This document shows, piece after piece, positions 1 to 9,177 of a DNA stretch of 64,000 nucleotides. The DNA lies in assembly GCF_002778315.1 (NCBI RefSeq), contig NZ_NESA01000001.1, positions 248,001 through 312,000 of the forward strand, given 5' to 3'. The stretch's first letter is position 1. Each line of letters opens with the position of its first letter. The stretch comes from Limnohabitans sp. JirII-31 (GTDB lineage Bacteria; Pseudomonadota; Gammaproteobacteria; Burkholderiales; Burkholderiaceae_C). The notes under the pieces were generated by a model, which was not told the DNA's origin, did not search any database, and saw only the letters and a list, made by a program, of their open reading frames with translations. A program made the position numbers and the translations under genes.

Positions 1-302
1 GCGATCACGTGCGAGCCAATGCCAGACACCACCAAGGTGTAGCCATCGGGGGCAGACTTGGCCACCATTTGGGAGCCGATCACACCGCCGCCGCCGCCTT
101 TGTTGTCGACCACGAAGGGTTGCTTGAACACTGTTTGCAGGTGTTGTGCGATCAAGCGACCCAGCGTGTCGGATGTGCCTCCTGGCGCATAGGGGACCAC
201 GATGCGCACGGGTTTGTTGGGCCAGTCGGTGACGTTTGGCTGGGCTTGTAGACCACTGCAAACGAGCCACAAAATGGAGACGCACAGTATTTTTTTCAAC
301 AC
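1..302 (-). CDS. Tripartite tricarboxylate transporter substrate-binding protein (Bug/TctC family), 5' part only
   Basis: The N-terminal about 100 residues of a periplasmic Bug-family solute receptor, which would hand carboxylates or similar small acids to a TctAB membrane pair; the rest lies left of the window. The start is hydrophobic (signal peptide), followed by the family hallmark [16 protein letters not shown] and the downstream PDGYT motif. The GTG at 302 is preferred because AAGGAT sits about 5 bases upstream; a TTG at 299 is the alternative. It is divergent from the Rieske oxygenase operon and probably shares its regulatory region, which suggests that it brings in the substrate or a related acid. 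The ligand cannot be read from sequence. Confidence 0.85.
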   Translation of the reverse strand, partial: MLKKILCVSILWLVCSGLQAQPNVTDWPNKPVRIVVPYAPGGTSDTLGRLIAQHLQTVFKQPFVVDNKGGGGGVIGSQMVAKSAPDGYTLVVSGIGSHVI

Positions 303-351
303 AACGATCCTTTTTGGATGGCTATTAAAAATTAACTGAAATGCTATCATC

Positions 352-388
352 GTTCCAGAAAGAGGAATGATGTTCCTCTATAAGGAAC
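352..388. promoter_or_regulatory. Nested palindromic operator, IclR-like half-sites
   Basis: A palindrome centred on base 370. The inner arms AGAGGAA (361-367) and TTCCTCT (373-379) are separated by TGATG, and the outer arms are GTTCC (352-356) and GGAAC (384-388). The core GGAA-N5-TTCC has the shape of known IclR-family operators. It follows a possible -10 element (TATCAT, 345-350) and precedes the RBS (AAGGAG) and ATG at 401, so a bound regulator would block transcription of the oxygenase operon. The IclR regulator encoded at 2787-3575 is the obvious candidate; that pairing is inference. Confidence 0.6.
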
Positions 389-400
389 AAGGAGACTTCT

Positions 401-1687
401 ATGCTGAACGCTGAACAAAACGAGCTCGTCACACGCACCAACGCAGGCACACCGATGGGGGAGCTTTTTCGGCGTTACTGGTTGCCCGCCTTGTTGTCTG
501 AAGAGCTGCCTGAGCCAGATTGCGAACCTGTCAGATTGCAACTGCTTGGCGAGCGTCTGATCACGTTTCGAAATACCGATGGGCAACTGGGCGTGATGGA
601 CGAGTTTTGTGCCCACCGAGGTGTGTCCTTGTGGTTTGGTCGCAATGAGGAAAACGGTTTGCGTTGTCCCTACCATGGCTGGAAGTTCGATATTCATGGT
701 CAGTGTGTGGACGTTCCGTCTGAGCCTGAAGATAGCCAGTTGTGCAAGCGCATCAAGCTCAAGTCTTATCCCTTGGTTGAGCGTGGCGGGGTGATCTGGA
801 TTTACATGGGCCCTCCCGAGTTGCAGCCCGCTCTGCCAGAGTGGGAGTTCGCAACGGTGCCACGCAGCCACAGCTTCACCACCAAGCGTTTGCAAGAATG
901 CAATTGGTTGCAGGCCTTAGAGGGCGGGATCGACTCTAGTCATGTGTCGTTCTTGCATCGGGGCGGGCTGAAGAACGATCCTTTGTTCAAAGGCTCCAAA
1001 GGCAACGACTACAACATGAACGACTTGCGTCCGCAGTTTGAAGTGGTCGACACCGACGGCGGTTTGTTGATTGGCGTGCGTCGCAAGGCTGAACCAGGCC
1101 ATTCGTACTGGCGTGTCACACCTTGGATCATGCCTTGCTTCACCATGGTTCCGCCGCGCGCAGACCATCCGATTCATGGGCATTTTTGGGTGCCGATTGA
1201 CGACGAAAACTGCTGGGCTTGGAGCTTTGACTACCACCCGACTCGACCACTTCACCAAGAGGAGGTGGATGCCATGCGCAACGGCGCTGGTATCCATTGC
1301 AAGTATGTGCCAGGCACGTTCATTCCCTTGGCTAACAAGACCAACGATTACCTCATGGACCGACAAAAGCAGCGCAGTGGCGAGCTGTACAGCGGCGTGG
1401 AGGGCATTGCGATTCAGGATGCCTCATTGCAAGAGAGCATGGGGCCGATCCAGGACCGCACACGTGAGCACCTGACCTTCACCGACCGGGGCATTGTGCA
1501 AACCCGCCGCCGGCTGATGGCCGCGGCCAAAGCGCTGGCTGAAAACGGCACGCCACCCCCTGGTAATTTGCCCGAGCAACAGAAAATCAGATCGGTTGCC
1601 ACGGTTCTTCCAGACACGGCAATTTTTCATGAGGCTGCGCGCGATTCTTTTCGTGCCGAGCCCGGTAAACCGCACACGACGGTATGA
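401..1687 (+). CDS. Rieske 2Fe-2S aromatic ring-hydroxylating oxygenase, phthalate 4,5-dioxygenase-like oxygenase subunit
   Basis: A 428-residue oxygenase component that would add oxygen to an aromatic (or similar) acid using electrons from a separate reductase. The Rieske cluster ligands are visible as C70-x-H72 and C89-x2-H92. The mononuclear iron site follows in the helix GGIDSSHVSFLHR, with H181 and H186 as ligands. Its length suits the one-subunit (alpha only) phthalate/vanillate class. AAGGAG precedes the ATG. It is the first gene of an operon with a dehydrogenase, an IclR regulator and a COG0523 GTPase; the next ORF overlaps it by four bases. No ferredoxin or reductase gene is in the window, so the electron donor must be encoded elsewhere. 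The substrate is not predictable. Confidence 0.88.
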   Translation: MLNAEQNELVTRTNAGTPMGELFRRYWLPALLSEELPEPDCEPVRLQLLGERLITFRNTDGQLGVMDEFCAHRGVSLWFGRNEENGLRCPYHGWKFDIHGQCVDVPSEPEDSQLCKRIKLKSYPLVERGGVIWIYMGPPELQPALPEWEFATVPRSHSFTTKRLQECNWLQALEGGIDSSHVSFLHRGGLKNDPLFKGSKGNDYNMNDLRPQFEVVDTDGGLLIGVRRKAEPGHSYWRVTPWIMPCFTMVPPRADHPIHGHFWVPIDDENCWAWSFDYHPTRPLHQEEVDAMRNGAGIHCKYVPGTFIPLANKTNDYLMDRQKQRSGELYSGVEGIAIQDASLQESMGPIQDRTREHLTFTDRGIVQTRRRLMAAAKALAENGTPPPGNLPEQQKIRSVATVLPDTAIFHEAARDSFRAEPGKPHTTV

Positions 1688-2787
1688 AAACACTGGCAGC
1701 AGTTGCTCTTGCCACGACGCGCACAGAGCTGCGCGAGCTCGATGTGCCGGCTCCAGACGCGAGCGCGGGTATTTTGGAAGTCGTGACCACTGGGGTCTGC
1801 GGCAGTGATTGGGGTTACTACAGCAATTTGCCAGTCTCGCGTGGGCCGCTGGTTTTGGGGCATGAAACGGTGGGGCATGTGCGCGCGATTGGATCGATCG
1901 CGGCTGGCCGATGGGGCGTCAAAGAGGGCGACTTGGTGGCGCTGGAGGAGTATTTGCCCTGTGGACATTGCGAGCATTGCCGCAGTGGCGACTTCCGCTT
2001 GTGCGATGCCACCGATTGGCGCCTGGGAGGCCTGCGTTACGGCGCCACGGCTTTGTCGGTGTCTCCTGGCTTGTGGGGTGGTTTTGCACGTCATCAGTAC
2101 TTGCATCTCAACACGGTGTTCCATCGGGTGCCAAGCGGTGTGTCGGCCCGTCACGCCGCGCTGGCTTTGCCGCTGTCGAACGGCATTGAGTGGACTTACT
2201 TGCAAGGCGGTGCGGGGCCTGGCCAAACGGTGTTGATCCAAGGACCGGGTCAGCAAGGGCTGGCGTGCGTGGTGGCTGCGCGTGAAGCTGGGGCCGAGCA
2301 GATCATCGTGACCGGACTGTCAAATCCGACGGACACGCAACGCTTGGCCATGGCCAAACGGTTGGGGGCACACCACACCATCGACATTGAGACCCATGAT
2401 GTGTTGGAAACCGTGGCCGAGCTCACCCATGGACGCATGGTTGATTTGGTGATTGACTGTGCATCGGGTGGACCGCAATCGGTGGTGAGTGCGATTCGGC
2501 TAGCACGTAAAAAAGGCCGCGTCATCCTGGCTGGCCAGAAGCGTCAAGTGATTCCCGAGTTTGAAAGCGATCGCATCATTGCCAATTTCTTGACGGTCAA
2601 GGGCATGCGCGGCCACTCTTACCAGTCGGTGGAGTTGGCCTTGCAACTGATTGCTTCGAACAGACACAACGTGTGTGCCATGAGCACGCATGTGTTTGAC
2701 CTTGGCCAAACCGATTTGGCCTTGCGTTCTTTGGTGGGGCAGGGCGTCGAGGGCGCTATTCATATGACGATTGATCCTTGGGCGTGA
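1684..2787 (+). CDS. Zinc-dependent medium-chain alcohol dehydrogenase
   Basis: A 367-residue MDR-superfamily dehydrogenase. Visible features are the catalytic zinc residues (CGSDW and GHETVGHV), the four-cysteine structural zinc lobe (CGHCEHCRSGDFRLC), and a Rossmann region with a glycine-rich turn (VLIQGPGQQG), so it should use NAD(P). The start codon overlaps the oxygenase stop (ATGA), implying translational coupling. In context it probably oxidises a hydroxylated intermediate made by the Rieske enzyme, or an alcohol in the same pathway; the true substrate is unknown. The COG0523 GTPase at the end of the operon may be relevant to its zinc loading. Confidence 0.87.
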   Translation: MKTLAAVALATTRTELRELDVPAPDASAGILEVVTTGVCGSDWGYYSNLPVSRGPLVLGHETVGHVRAIGSIAAGRWGVKEGDLVALEEYLPCGHCEHCRSGDFRLCDATDWRLGGLRYGATALSVSPGLWGGFARHQYLHLNTVFHRVPSGVSARHAALALPLSNGIEWTYLQGGAGPGQTVLIQGPGQQGLACVVAAREAGAEQIIVTGLSNPTDTQRLAMAKRLGAHHTIDIETHDVLETVAELTHGRMVDLVIDCASGGPQSVVSAIRLARKKGRVILAGQKRQVIPEFESDRIIANFLTVKGMRGHSYQSVELALQLIASNRHNVCAMSTHVFDLGQTDLALRSLVGQGVEGAIHMTIDPWA

Positions 2788-3575
2788 TGCGCATGTCCAG
2801 CCCCCTTCCTGCTGCTGCGCTGTCGTCGGTGACCAATGCCTTGCGCTTGTTAAAGGTGTTCACCGCCGAAGAGCCAGAGTGGGGCATCACCGATTTGGCA
2901 AGGCATCTGGGTGTGGCCAAAAGCACAGTTCACCGCTTGGTGAGCAGTTTGGTGCTGGAGGGATTTCTGGAGCAAAACCAGGACAACGGTCGTTACCGTT
3001 TGGGCTTGCTGCTCTTTTCGATGGGGACGATGGTGCGACGGCGCATGGATGTGGCGGAGCAGGCTGCGGTGCACTTGCGCCATTTGGCGGAGCAATCCCA
3101 AGAGACCGTGCATTTGGCAGTGCTCAATGACGACGAAATTTTGTACCTGCGCAATATTGAAAGCCCGCATGCCATTCGACCAAGGTCTTATTTAGGGGTC
3201 AGGATGCCAGCTTTTTGTACCTCTGAAGGGCGTGCAATTCTGGCTCACAGCCCAGCTGCCGTGGTCACTCGTGTTCTTTCTGAAAAGTTAGTCAACAGGA
3301 CGCCGTTCACGATCACCCACAAGAAAGTCTTGATGGCCAAGTTGGCAGAGGTTCTTGCGCAAGGCTATGCCGTGGATCAAGAAGAAAGCGAACACGCGAT
3401 GTGTGGTGTCGCTGCCCCGATCTTTGGTGCGAATGGTGAAGTCGTGGCGGCTGTTGGCGTGGTGGGGCCAATACACCGATTAGGCAAGACTCAGTTGCGC
3501 AAGTTGGCCCCGCAGGTGACCCGCACGGCACAGACGATTTCAGCCCAACTTGGGTACGACAAGCGCGTGCCATGA
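2787..3575 (+). CDS. IclR-family transcriptional regulator
   Basis: A 262-residue regulator with an N-terminal winged helix-turn-helix (ITDLARHLGVAKSTVHRLVS), followed by the C-terminal IclR effector-binding domain. The ATG at 2787 overlaps the preceding TGA; upstream GTG (2784) and TTG (2778) and downstream ATG (2793) are alternatives because no strong RBS decides the start. It is the third gene of the catabolic operon and probably regulates that operon through the palindrome at 352-388. The effector is probably a pathway substrate or intermediate, but this cannot be seen in the sequence. Confidence 0.88.
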   Translation: MRMSSPLPAAALSSVTNALRLLKVFTAEEPEWGITDLARHLGVAKSTVHRLVSSLVLEGFLEQNQDNGRYRLGLLLFSMGTMVRRRMDVAEQAAVHLRHLAEQSQETVHLAVLNDDEILYLRNIESPHAIRPRSYLGVRMPAFCTSEGRAILAHSPAAVVTRVLSEKLVNRTPFTITHKKVLMAKLAEVLAQGYAVDQEESEHAMCGVAAPIFGANGEVVAAVGVVGPIHRLGKTQLRKLAPQVTRTAQTISAQLGYDKRVP

Positions 3576-4483
3576 AAAGCAAGCCGATCCCGGTTTGGTT
3601 GCTGACAGGTTTTTTGGGGTCTGGCAAAACAAGCTTGTTGCTGAATTGGTTGCGCGATCCGGCACTTGCCCATGCGGCCTTGGTGATCAATGAAATCGGT
3701 GAGGTCGGAATGGACAACACCTTGGTCGCCTCTGTGGTGGACAGTGCTTCTGTTCTGACTGGGGCTTGTGTGTGTTGTGCCGGTCTAGAAGGGCTTGAAG
3801 ACACTTTGTCTGAGCTGTGGTGGGACCGGTTGTATCGTCGCCGACCCCGCTTTGATGCCGTGGTGATTGAGACCACAGGCGTGGCTGATCCTCGACCGAT
3901 ACAAGATGCCTTGCGTCGCCATCCATTCTTGCGCGAGCGTTATGCCTTGCAGTCCACGTTATCGACGGTGAGTGCCACCCATGGCTGTGCGCTGCTAGGC
4001 TCGTCTCAAGAAGCTGTGGCGCAAGTTCGTGCTGCGGATGTCTTGATCGTGACCAAAACCGATGCGGCTGATCCCAACGAGCTGATCGCGCAATTGATGT
4101 CCATGCATTCACAAGCCCATGTGCTGCGATCGGCGCATGCCGGGTTAGGTTGGCGTGATGTGTGCAAGGCCAGTCATCCGTTGCCTGCACCGTCAGATGA
4201 TGCGTTGTCGTCATCGGTTGGCCCAGCCGTGCATTCGCATGCCTTGCATGCGGACTTTGTGTCCACCCAGGCGTTTGAGGACCTGGCTGCGTTGCAGGCC
4301 CAGTTGACGTCGTTGCTGTCGGGCGATTTGGTGCGCTTGAAGGGCATTGTGGCGTTGAAGAATGGGCAGATGTGTGCCGTTCAATGGTCTTGGTTGGACA
4401 CCGCCCTCACGGTCACTGTGCATGAGGGTGTACCACCGGATCAATGGGGTGTGACGTGTATTCGCCAAGCAAAAAGCCACTGA
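3572..4483 (+). CDS. COG0523/CobW-family G3E GTPase, putative metallochaperone
   Basis: A 303-residue P-loop GTPase of the G3E class. Seen: Walker A GFLGSGKTS near the N terminus, the family-defining metal-binding CxCC motif (ACVCCAG), a Walker-B-like ETTGVADP, a TKTD guanine-specificity motif and a C-terminal CobW_C domain. Family members deliver zinc, cobalt, iron or nitrile-hydratase metal to client proteins. It starts inside the IclR stop codon (ATGA overlap), so it is the fourth gene of the Rieske/ADH operon. A local client such as the zinc dehydrogenase or the Rieske/iron oxygenase is an attractive inference. A strong terminator overlaps its stop. Confidence 0.85.
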   Translation: MKSKPIPVWLLTGFLGSGKTSLLLNWLRDPALAHAALVINEIGEVGMDNTLVASVVDSASVLTGACVCCAGLEGLEDTLSELWWDRLYRRRPRFDAVVIETTGVADPRPIQDALRRHPFLRERYALQSTLSTVSATHGCALLGSSQEAVAQVRAADVLIVTKTDAADPNELIAQLMSMHSQAHVLRSAHAGLGWRDVCKASHPLPAPSDDALSSSVGPAVHSHALHADFVSTQAFEDLAALQAQLTSLLSGDLVRLKGIVALKNGQMCAVQWSWLDTALTVTVHEGVPPDQWGVTCIRQAKSH

Positions 4484-4500
4484 CTTGCGTCAGTGGCTTT
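4473..4500. terminator. Bidirectional intrinsic terminator
   Basis: Perfect 12-bp arms AAAGCCACTGAC / GTCAGTGGCTTT around TTGC. The structure overlaps the stop of the CobW-like gene and lies between convergent genes, so it can serve both that operon and hppA. Confidence 0.8.
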
Positions 4501-4525
4501 GCCGGGTTAGAGCGTTTGCGCTAAG

Positions 4526-6574
4526 TCATAGCAGGGGCACGATCAACAAGGCCACGATGTTGATGATCTTGATCAAAGGGTTGACCGCTGGGCCTGCCGT
4601 GTCTTTGTAGGGGTCGCCCACGGTGTCTCCTGTGACAGCCGCTTTGTGCGCATCGCTGCCCTTGCCGCCGTGGTGGCCGTCTTCGATGTACTTCTTGGCG
4701 TTGTCCCAAGCGCCGCCGCCTGTGCACATGGAGATGGCGACAAACAGCCCTGTCACGATGGTGCCCATCAACAAACCGCCCAAGGCTTTGGGGCCAAGCA
4801 CCACCCCGACCAAGATGGGGGCGACCACGGGCAGCAAAGAGGGGATCATCATCTCTTTGATGGCGGCTGTGGTCAGCATGTCCACAGCACGACCGTATTC
4901 GGGCTTGGCGGTACCTTCCATGATGCCGGGTATCTCGCGGAACTGGCGCCGCACTTCCTCGACCACCGCGCTGGCAGAGCGACCCACAGCCTCCATAGCC
5001 ATGGCACCAAAGAGGTAAGGGATCAAGCCCCCGATGAACAGGCCGACGATGACCATCGGGTCAGACAAATCAAAAGTCACGGCTTTGCCCGCGCTCTCAA
5101 GCTTGTGGGTGTAGTCGGCAAACAGCACCAACGCGGCCAAACCGGCAGAGCCAATGGCATAGCCTTTGGTCACGGCTTTGGTGGTGTTTCCCACGGCGTC
5201 CAATGGGTCGGTCACGTCACGCACGCTGCTGGGCAATTCGGCCATTTCAGCAATGCCACCTGCGTTGTCGGTGATGGGGCCATAAGCGTCCAAGGCCACC
5301 ACAATGCCCGCCATGCTGAGCATGGCGGTGGCTGCGGTGGCAACGCCGTACAGCCCCGCCAAACTGTAGGCTGCCACGATGGCGGCACACACCGACAGCA
5401 CGGGCCAGGCGGTGGACTTCATCGAGACGCCAATGCCGGCAATGATGTTGGTGGCGTGTCCCGTGGTGGACGCTTGCGCCACATGTTTGACCGGTGCGTA
5501 GTCCGTGCCGGTGTAGTACTCGGTGATCCACACCAACGCAGCTGTCAGTACCAAGCCCACGGCACAGGCACCGAACAAACGCATTTGGGTGCCAGCGCCC
5601 AAGGCGTCATCGGGCATCATGGATTTTGTGACAAAGTAGAAAGCGATCAAGCTGAGCAAGCCCGCCACGATCAAGCCTTTGTAGAGCGCTGGCATGACGT
5701 TTTTCATGCCGGGGCTGGCCTTGACGAAGAAGCAGCCAATGATCGAAGCAATGATGGACACCCCACCCAGTACCAAGGGATAGAGCACGGCTTGGACTGG
5801 GGCGCTGGCGACCACCAAAGCGCCCAGCACCATGGTGGCAATCAGTGTGACGGCATAGGTCTCAAACAAGTCGGCCGCCATGCCCGCACAGTCGCCTACG
5901 TTGTCGCCCACGTTGTCGGCAATCACCGCTGGGTTGCGTGGGTCATCTTCTGGAATACCCGCTTCAACCTTGCCCACCAGGTCTGCACCCACGTCGGCGC
6001 CTTTGGTGAAGATGCCTCCTCCTAAACGGGCAAAGATGGAGATGAGTGACGAGCCAAAGGCCAATCCGATCAACGGGTTGAGCATTTCAGCCAAATTTTT
6101 GTCTGGGGTGAGGTTGCCATTGCCGACCAAGAACCAATAGAAGCCGCCGACCCCCAGCAGTCCGAGTCCTACCACCAGCATGCCAGTGATGGCCCCGCCT
6201 TTGAACGCGACATCCAGGGCTGGACCAATGCCATGGGTGGCCGCTTGCGCCGTGCGCACGTTGGCTTTGACGGACACATTCATGCCAATAAAGCCACACG
6301 CACCAGAGAGGACGGCACCGACCACAAAGCCGACGGCGGTTTGCATACCCAGAAAGAAAGCAATCAAGATGGCCAAGACCACGCCGACAAAAGCGATGGT
6401 TCGGTACTGGCGGGCCAGATAAGCTGCGGCGCCTTGTTGAATGGCCGCAGCAATTTCTTGCATGCGGGCATTGCCGGCGTCCATGGCGAGAATGGAAGAT
6501 CGGGCCCAGAAACCGTAAACCACGGCAAGCAGACCACAACCAAGCGCAAAAAGAAGCGCAGTGTTGGCAGACAT
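4526..6574 (-). CDS. hppA: Membrane-bound proton-pumping pyrophosphatase (potassium-independent type)
   Basis: A 682-residue integral membrane PPase with many transmembrane helices that couples PPi hydrolysis to cation pumping. The ATG at 6574 is chosen because GAGGAGAA precedes it; the longer reading frame to 6619 lacks family similarity. The substrate-site signature [20 protein letters not shown] and later acidic motifs are intact. The motif [10 protein letters not shown] has Lys466 and Thr469; K/T at these places marks potassium-independent proton pumps, whereas potassium-dependent enzymes carry A/G. It is divergent from soluble ppa, so two PPi-hydrolysing enzymes share a 222-base intergenic region. 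Confidence 0.95.
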   Translation of the reverse strand: MSANTALLFALGCGLLAVVYGFWARSSILAMDAGNARMQEIAAAIQQGAAAYLARQYRTIAFVGVVLAILIAFFLGMQTAVGFVVGAVLSGACGFIGMNVSVKANVRTAQAATHGIGPALDVAFKGGAITGMLVVGLGLLGVGGFYWFLVGNGNLTPDKNLAEMLNPLIGLAFGSSLISIFARLGGGIFTKGADVGADLVGKVEAGIPEDDPRNPAVIADNVGDNVGDCAGMAADLFETYAVTLIATMVLGALVVASAPVQAVLYPLVLGGVSIIASIIGCFFVKASPGMKNVMPALYKGLIVAGLLSLIAFYFVTKSMMPDDALGAGTQMRLFGACAVGLVLTAALVWITEYYTGTDYAPVKHVAQASTTGHATNIIAGIGVSMKSTAWPVLSVCAAIVAAYSLAGLYGVATAATAMLSMAGIVVALDAYGPITDNAGGIAEMAELPSSVRDVTDPLDAVGNTTKAVTKGYAIGSAGLAALVLFADYTHKLESAGKAVTFDLSDPMVIVGLFIGGLIPYLFGAMAMEAVGRSASAVVEEVRRQFREIPGIMEGTAKPEYGRAVDMLTTAAIKEMMIPSLLPVVAPILVGVVLGPKALGGLLMGTIVTGLFVAISMCTGGGAWDNAKKYIEDGHHGGKGSDAHKAAVTGDTVGDPYKDTAGPAVNPLIKIINIVALLIVPLL

Positions 6575-6796
6575 AAGAGAAGTTCTCCTCAGTGTTGTTT
6601 CCCAGGAAGGAGGTGCCAACGCTTGGGTTGCATAGGCGCCACCGCTGCGTTGCTTCCTCCAGCCACCGAGTCAAACCCTGCCGCTGTGATTGGCCAACTC
6701 GGCCACTTTAAAGCAAAGCTGGAGGGGCGAAAGGCCTGTGAAAGTAAAATCGGGGTTAATCCTTAGCGTTTCTTTCAACCTTCACAACGAGACACC

Positions 6797-7333
6797 ATGT
6801 CCTTAGATAACGTCACTCCCGGTAAAAATGTCCCCGAAGCTTTCAACGTGATCATCGAAATCCCGATGAACGCGGATCCTGTGAAGTACGAAGTGGACAA
6901 AGAAACCGGTGCCATTTTTGTGGACCGTTTCATGGGTACCGCCATGCACTACCCCACCAACTACGGTTATGTACCCAAGACCATTGCTGGCGATGGTGAC
7001 CCGGTGGATGTGCTGGTGATTACCCCATTCCCGCTGATCCCCGGCGTCGTGGTGTCATGCCGCCCGATCGGGATCTTGTTGATGGAAGATGAAGGCGGCC
7101 AAGACGGCAAAGTGCTGGCTGTGCCAGTGGACAAAATTTTGCCAATCTATAGCCATTGGAAAAAGCCCGAAGATATGAACGAGCTGCGCTTGCGCACCAT
7201 CGCGCATTTCTTTGAGCATTACAAAGACCTTGAAAAGGGCAAGTGGGTCAAGGTCAAGGGCTGGGAAGGTCCTGAGTCGGCCAAGCAAGAAATTTTGGAT
7301 GGCATTGCCAACTACAACAAGGCCCACGGCTGA
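6797..7333 (+). CDS. ppa: Soluble family I inorganic pyrophosphatase
   Basis: A 178-residue cytoplasmic enzyme that hydrolyses PPi to phosphate and pulls biosynthetic reactions forward. The metal-binding signature DGDPVDVLV is present, along with the expected length and conserved tail region. It is divergent from the membrane pyrophosphatase hppA. Between the two starts (6575-6796) there is no other gene; a TAAAAT element at 6745-6750 could be a -10 box, but the -35 is not clear. Confidence 0.96.
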   Translation: MSLDNVTPGKNVPEAFNVIIEIPMNADPVKYEVDKETGAIFVDRFMGTAMHYPTNYGYVPKTIAGDGDPVDVLVITPFPLIPGVVVSCRPIGILLMEDEGGQDGKVLAVPVDKILPIYSHWKKPEDMNELRLRTIAHFFEHYKDLEKGKWVKVKGWEGPESAKQEILDGIANYNKAHG

Positions 7334-7344
7334 GCCTTGCGCTG

Positions 7345-7367
7345 ACTGACCGCTTTCTGCGGTCAGT
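7345..7367. terminator. Hairpin between convergent genes
   Basis: Perfect arms ACTGACCGC / GCGGTCAGT around TTTCT, overlapping the stop of the leftward oxidoreductase and just after ppa. It lacks a convincing T-run, so terminator strength is uncertain. Confidence 0.5.
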
Positions 7368-8337
7368 TCACCATCACCAGCTTGCCCATCACTCCACGCG
7401 ATCCCATCTCGGCGTAAGCCTGTTTGAGTTCTGACATAGGCAATGTGTGGTCGATCACGGGCTTGATCTTGCCTTGCTCGTACCACTGCACCAAGGTTTG
7501 CATCATGGCTGCATTGGCTTGCGGTTCGCGTCTTGAAAAGTCGCCCCAAAACACGCCGACGATGGAGGCACCTTTGAGCAGTGCCAAATTCCAGGGCAGG
7601 GCCGGTATGGGCCCTGCGGCAAAGCCCACCACCAAGTAACGGCCACGCCACGCGATAGACCTGAAGGCGGGTTCCGCCATTTCTCCACCAACCGGGTCAT
7701 ACACCACATCAGGGCCTTTGCCATCGGTCAGCGACTTCAAGGCTTCGCGCAAGTTTTGTGTGCTGTAGTTGATGGTGGCATCGGCCCCTTGCGACAGGCA
7801 CAGCGCGCATTTGGTGTCGGTGGATGCGGCTGCAATGACACGTGCACCGGCTGCCTTGGCAATTTGAATGGCAGCGGTTCCTACGCCTCCCGCAGCACCG
7901 AGCACCAAGACGGTTTCTCCTGCTTTGAGTTGACCGCGATCTATCAACGCATGGTGCGATGTGGCGTAAGTCATGATGAAGGCGGCTGCGTCGACCGCAG
8001 GAAACCCCTCGGGCAGCGGCATGCACAGCTTGGCTGGGGCCAAGGTATGGGTGCCAAAACCACCCGTGCCACTCAAACAGGCCACCGATTGACCGATGCG
8101 CAAGTGGGTGACGCCTTCGCCCAGGGCTAGTACAACGCCTGCATATTCAGACCCAGGGACAAAGGGCAGGGGCGGTTTCATTTGGTATTTGTTTTGCACG
8201 ATCAGCAAGTCGGGAAAGTTCAAACTCGCTGCCTCGATGTGAATCAGCGCTTGTCCAGGGCCGGGTGTGGGCGTGGGGAGTTCTTGCCAATTCAGGGCAT
8301 CGACACCAATCGGGTTGCTACAAAGCCAGGCGTGCAC
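7363..8337 (-). CDS. NADPH:quinone oxidoreductase-like MDR protein
   Basis: A 324-residue zinc-free medium-chain reductase of the quinone oxidoreductase (QOR) group. Seen: an N-terminal GroES-like domain, the phrase FPDLLIVQNKYQ, VPGSEYAGVV, and a Rossmann fold with VLVLGAAGGVGTAAIQIAK for NADPH. The cysteine-rich zinc lobe of alcohol dehydrogenases is missing. The start is GTG at 8337, supported by AAGGAG 6 bases upstream; a reading from 8382 would bypass this RBS. It is convergent with ppa and divergent from surE. The natural substrate (quinone, enal or acyl-CoA) is not determined by sequence. Confidence 0.85.
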   Translation of the reverse strand: MHAWLCSNPIGVDALNWQELPTPTPGPGQALIHIEAASLNFPDLLIVQNKYQMKPPLPFVPGSEYAGVVLALGEGVTHLRIGQSVACLSGTGGFGTHTLAPAKLCMPLPEGFPAVDAAAFIMTYATSHHALIDRGQLKAGETVLVLGAAGGVGTAAIQIAKAAGARVIAAASTDTKCALCLSQGADATINYSTQNLREALKSLTDGKGPDVVYDPVGGEMAEPAFRSIAWRGRYLVVGFAAGPIPALPWNLALLKGASIVGVFWGDFSRREPQANAAMMQTLVQWYEQGKIKPVIDHTLPMSELKQAYAEMGSRGVMGKLVMVN

Positions 8338-8418
8338 ACAGTTCTCCTTTGAATGGGTCTGCGGATGATAGGTGTATGGCATGCAACCCTACAATTCGTA
8401 TCAATCCTCAAGGTTTCC

Positions 8419-9177
8419 ATGAATATTCTGATTTGCAACGACGACGGTTACCAAGCGCCAGGGCTCGTGGCCTTGTATGAGGCGCTCAAAGATTTGGGTC
8501 ATGTTGAGGTGGTGGCCCCCGAACAAAACAACAGCGCCAAGTCGAATGCGTTGACGCTGCATTCGCCGTTGTATGTGTACCAGGGGCTCAACGGTTTTCG
8601 CTACGTCAACGGCACGCCGGCTGATTGCGTGCATATCGCGCTCACGGGCTTGTTGGGCTACAAGCCTGATTTGGTGGTTTCTGGCATCAACGATGGCGCG
8701 AACATGGGAGATGACACCATTTATTCGGGCACCGTAGGGGCAGCCATGGAGGGCTACTTATTTGGTATTCCTGCCATTGCGTTTTCGCAAGTTGAGAAGG
8801 GCTGGGCCCATTTGGACGCAGCAGCTGTCACTGCACGCACCTTGATTCAACAATTGAGTCAGGATGGTTTGACTGGTGCCTCCCCTTGGTTGTTGAACGT
8901 GAACATTCCCAGTCGCCCGTTGGATCAAATCAAAGACGTCCGGGTGACCCGTTTAGGGCGCCGTCATGCGGCTGAGCGTGTGATCACGCAGGTCAATCCA
9001 CGCGGTCAAACCATGTATTGGATCGGTAGCGCAGGGCGAGCCAAAGACGACAGCGATGGCACAGACTTTCACGCCACATTTCAAGGGCATCTCTCGGTGA
9101 CTCCTTTGCATGTGGATCTGACTGAGCATGCCGAGTTGTCGGCGTGGGACCAGCGCTTGACCAAGGCAGTCGAATGA
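8419..9177 (+). CDS. surE: 5'/3'-nucleotidase (survival protein SurE)
   Basis: A 252-residue metal-dependent nucleoside monophosphatase. The N-terminal metal site NDDGYQAPG and the second motif [14 protein letters not shown] are intact, as is [17 protein letters not shown] precedes the ATG. It starts the classic stationary-phase cluster surE-pcm-nlpD, overlapping pcm by four bases. In many proteobacteria rpoS follows nlpD; here it does not. Confidence 0.96.
   Translation: MNILICNDDGYQAPGLVALYEALKDLGHVEVVAPEQNNSAKSNALTLHSPLYVYQGLNGFRYVNGTPADCVHIALTGLLGYKPDLVVSGINDGANMGDDTIYSGTVGAAMEGYLFGIPAIAFSQVEKGWAHLDAAAVTARTLIQQLSQDGLTGASPWLLNVNIPSRPLDQIKDVRVTRLGRRHAAERVITQVNPRGQTMYWIGSAGRAKDDSDGTDFHATFQGHLSVTPLHVDLTEHAELSAWDQRLTKAVE

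Noticed and set aside
4646..6025. A 459-codon open frame on the plus strand opposite hppA
   Set aside because: It is antisense to a clearly conserved pyrophosphatase; the translation is rich in His/Gly/Gln with no recognisable family.
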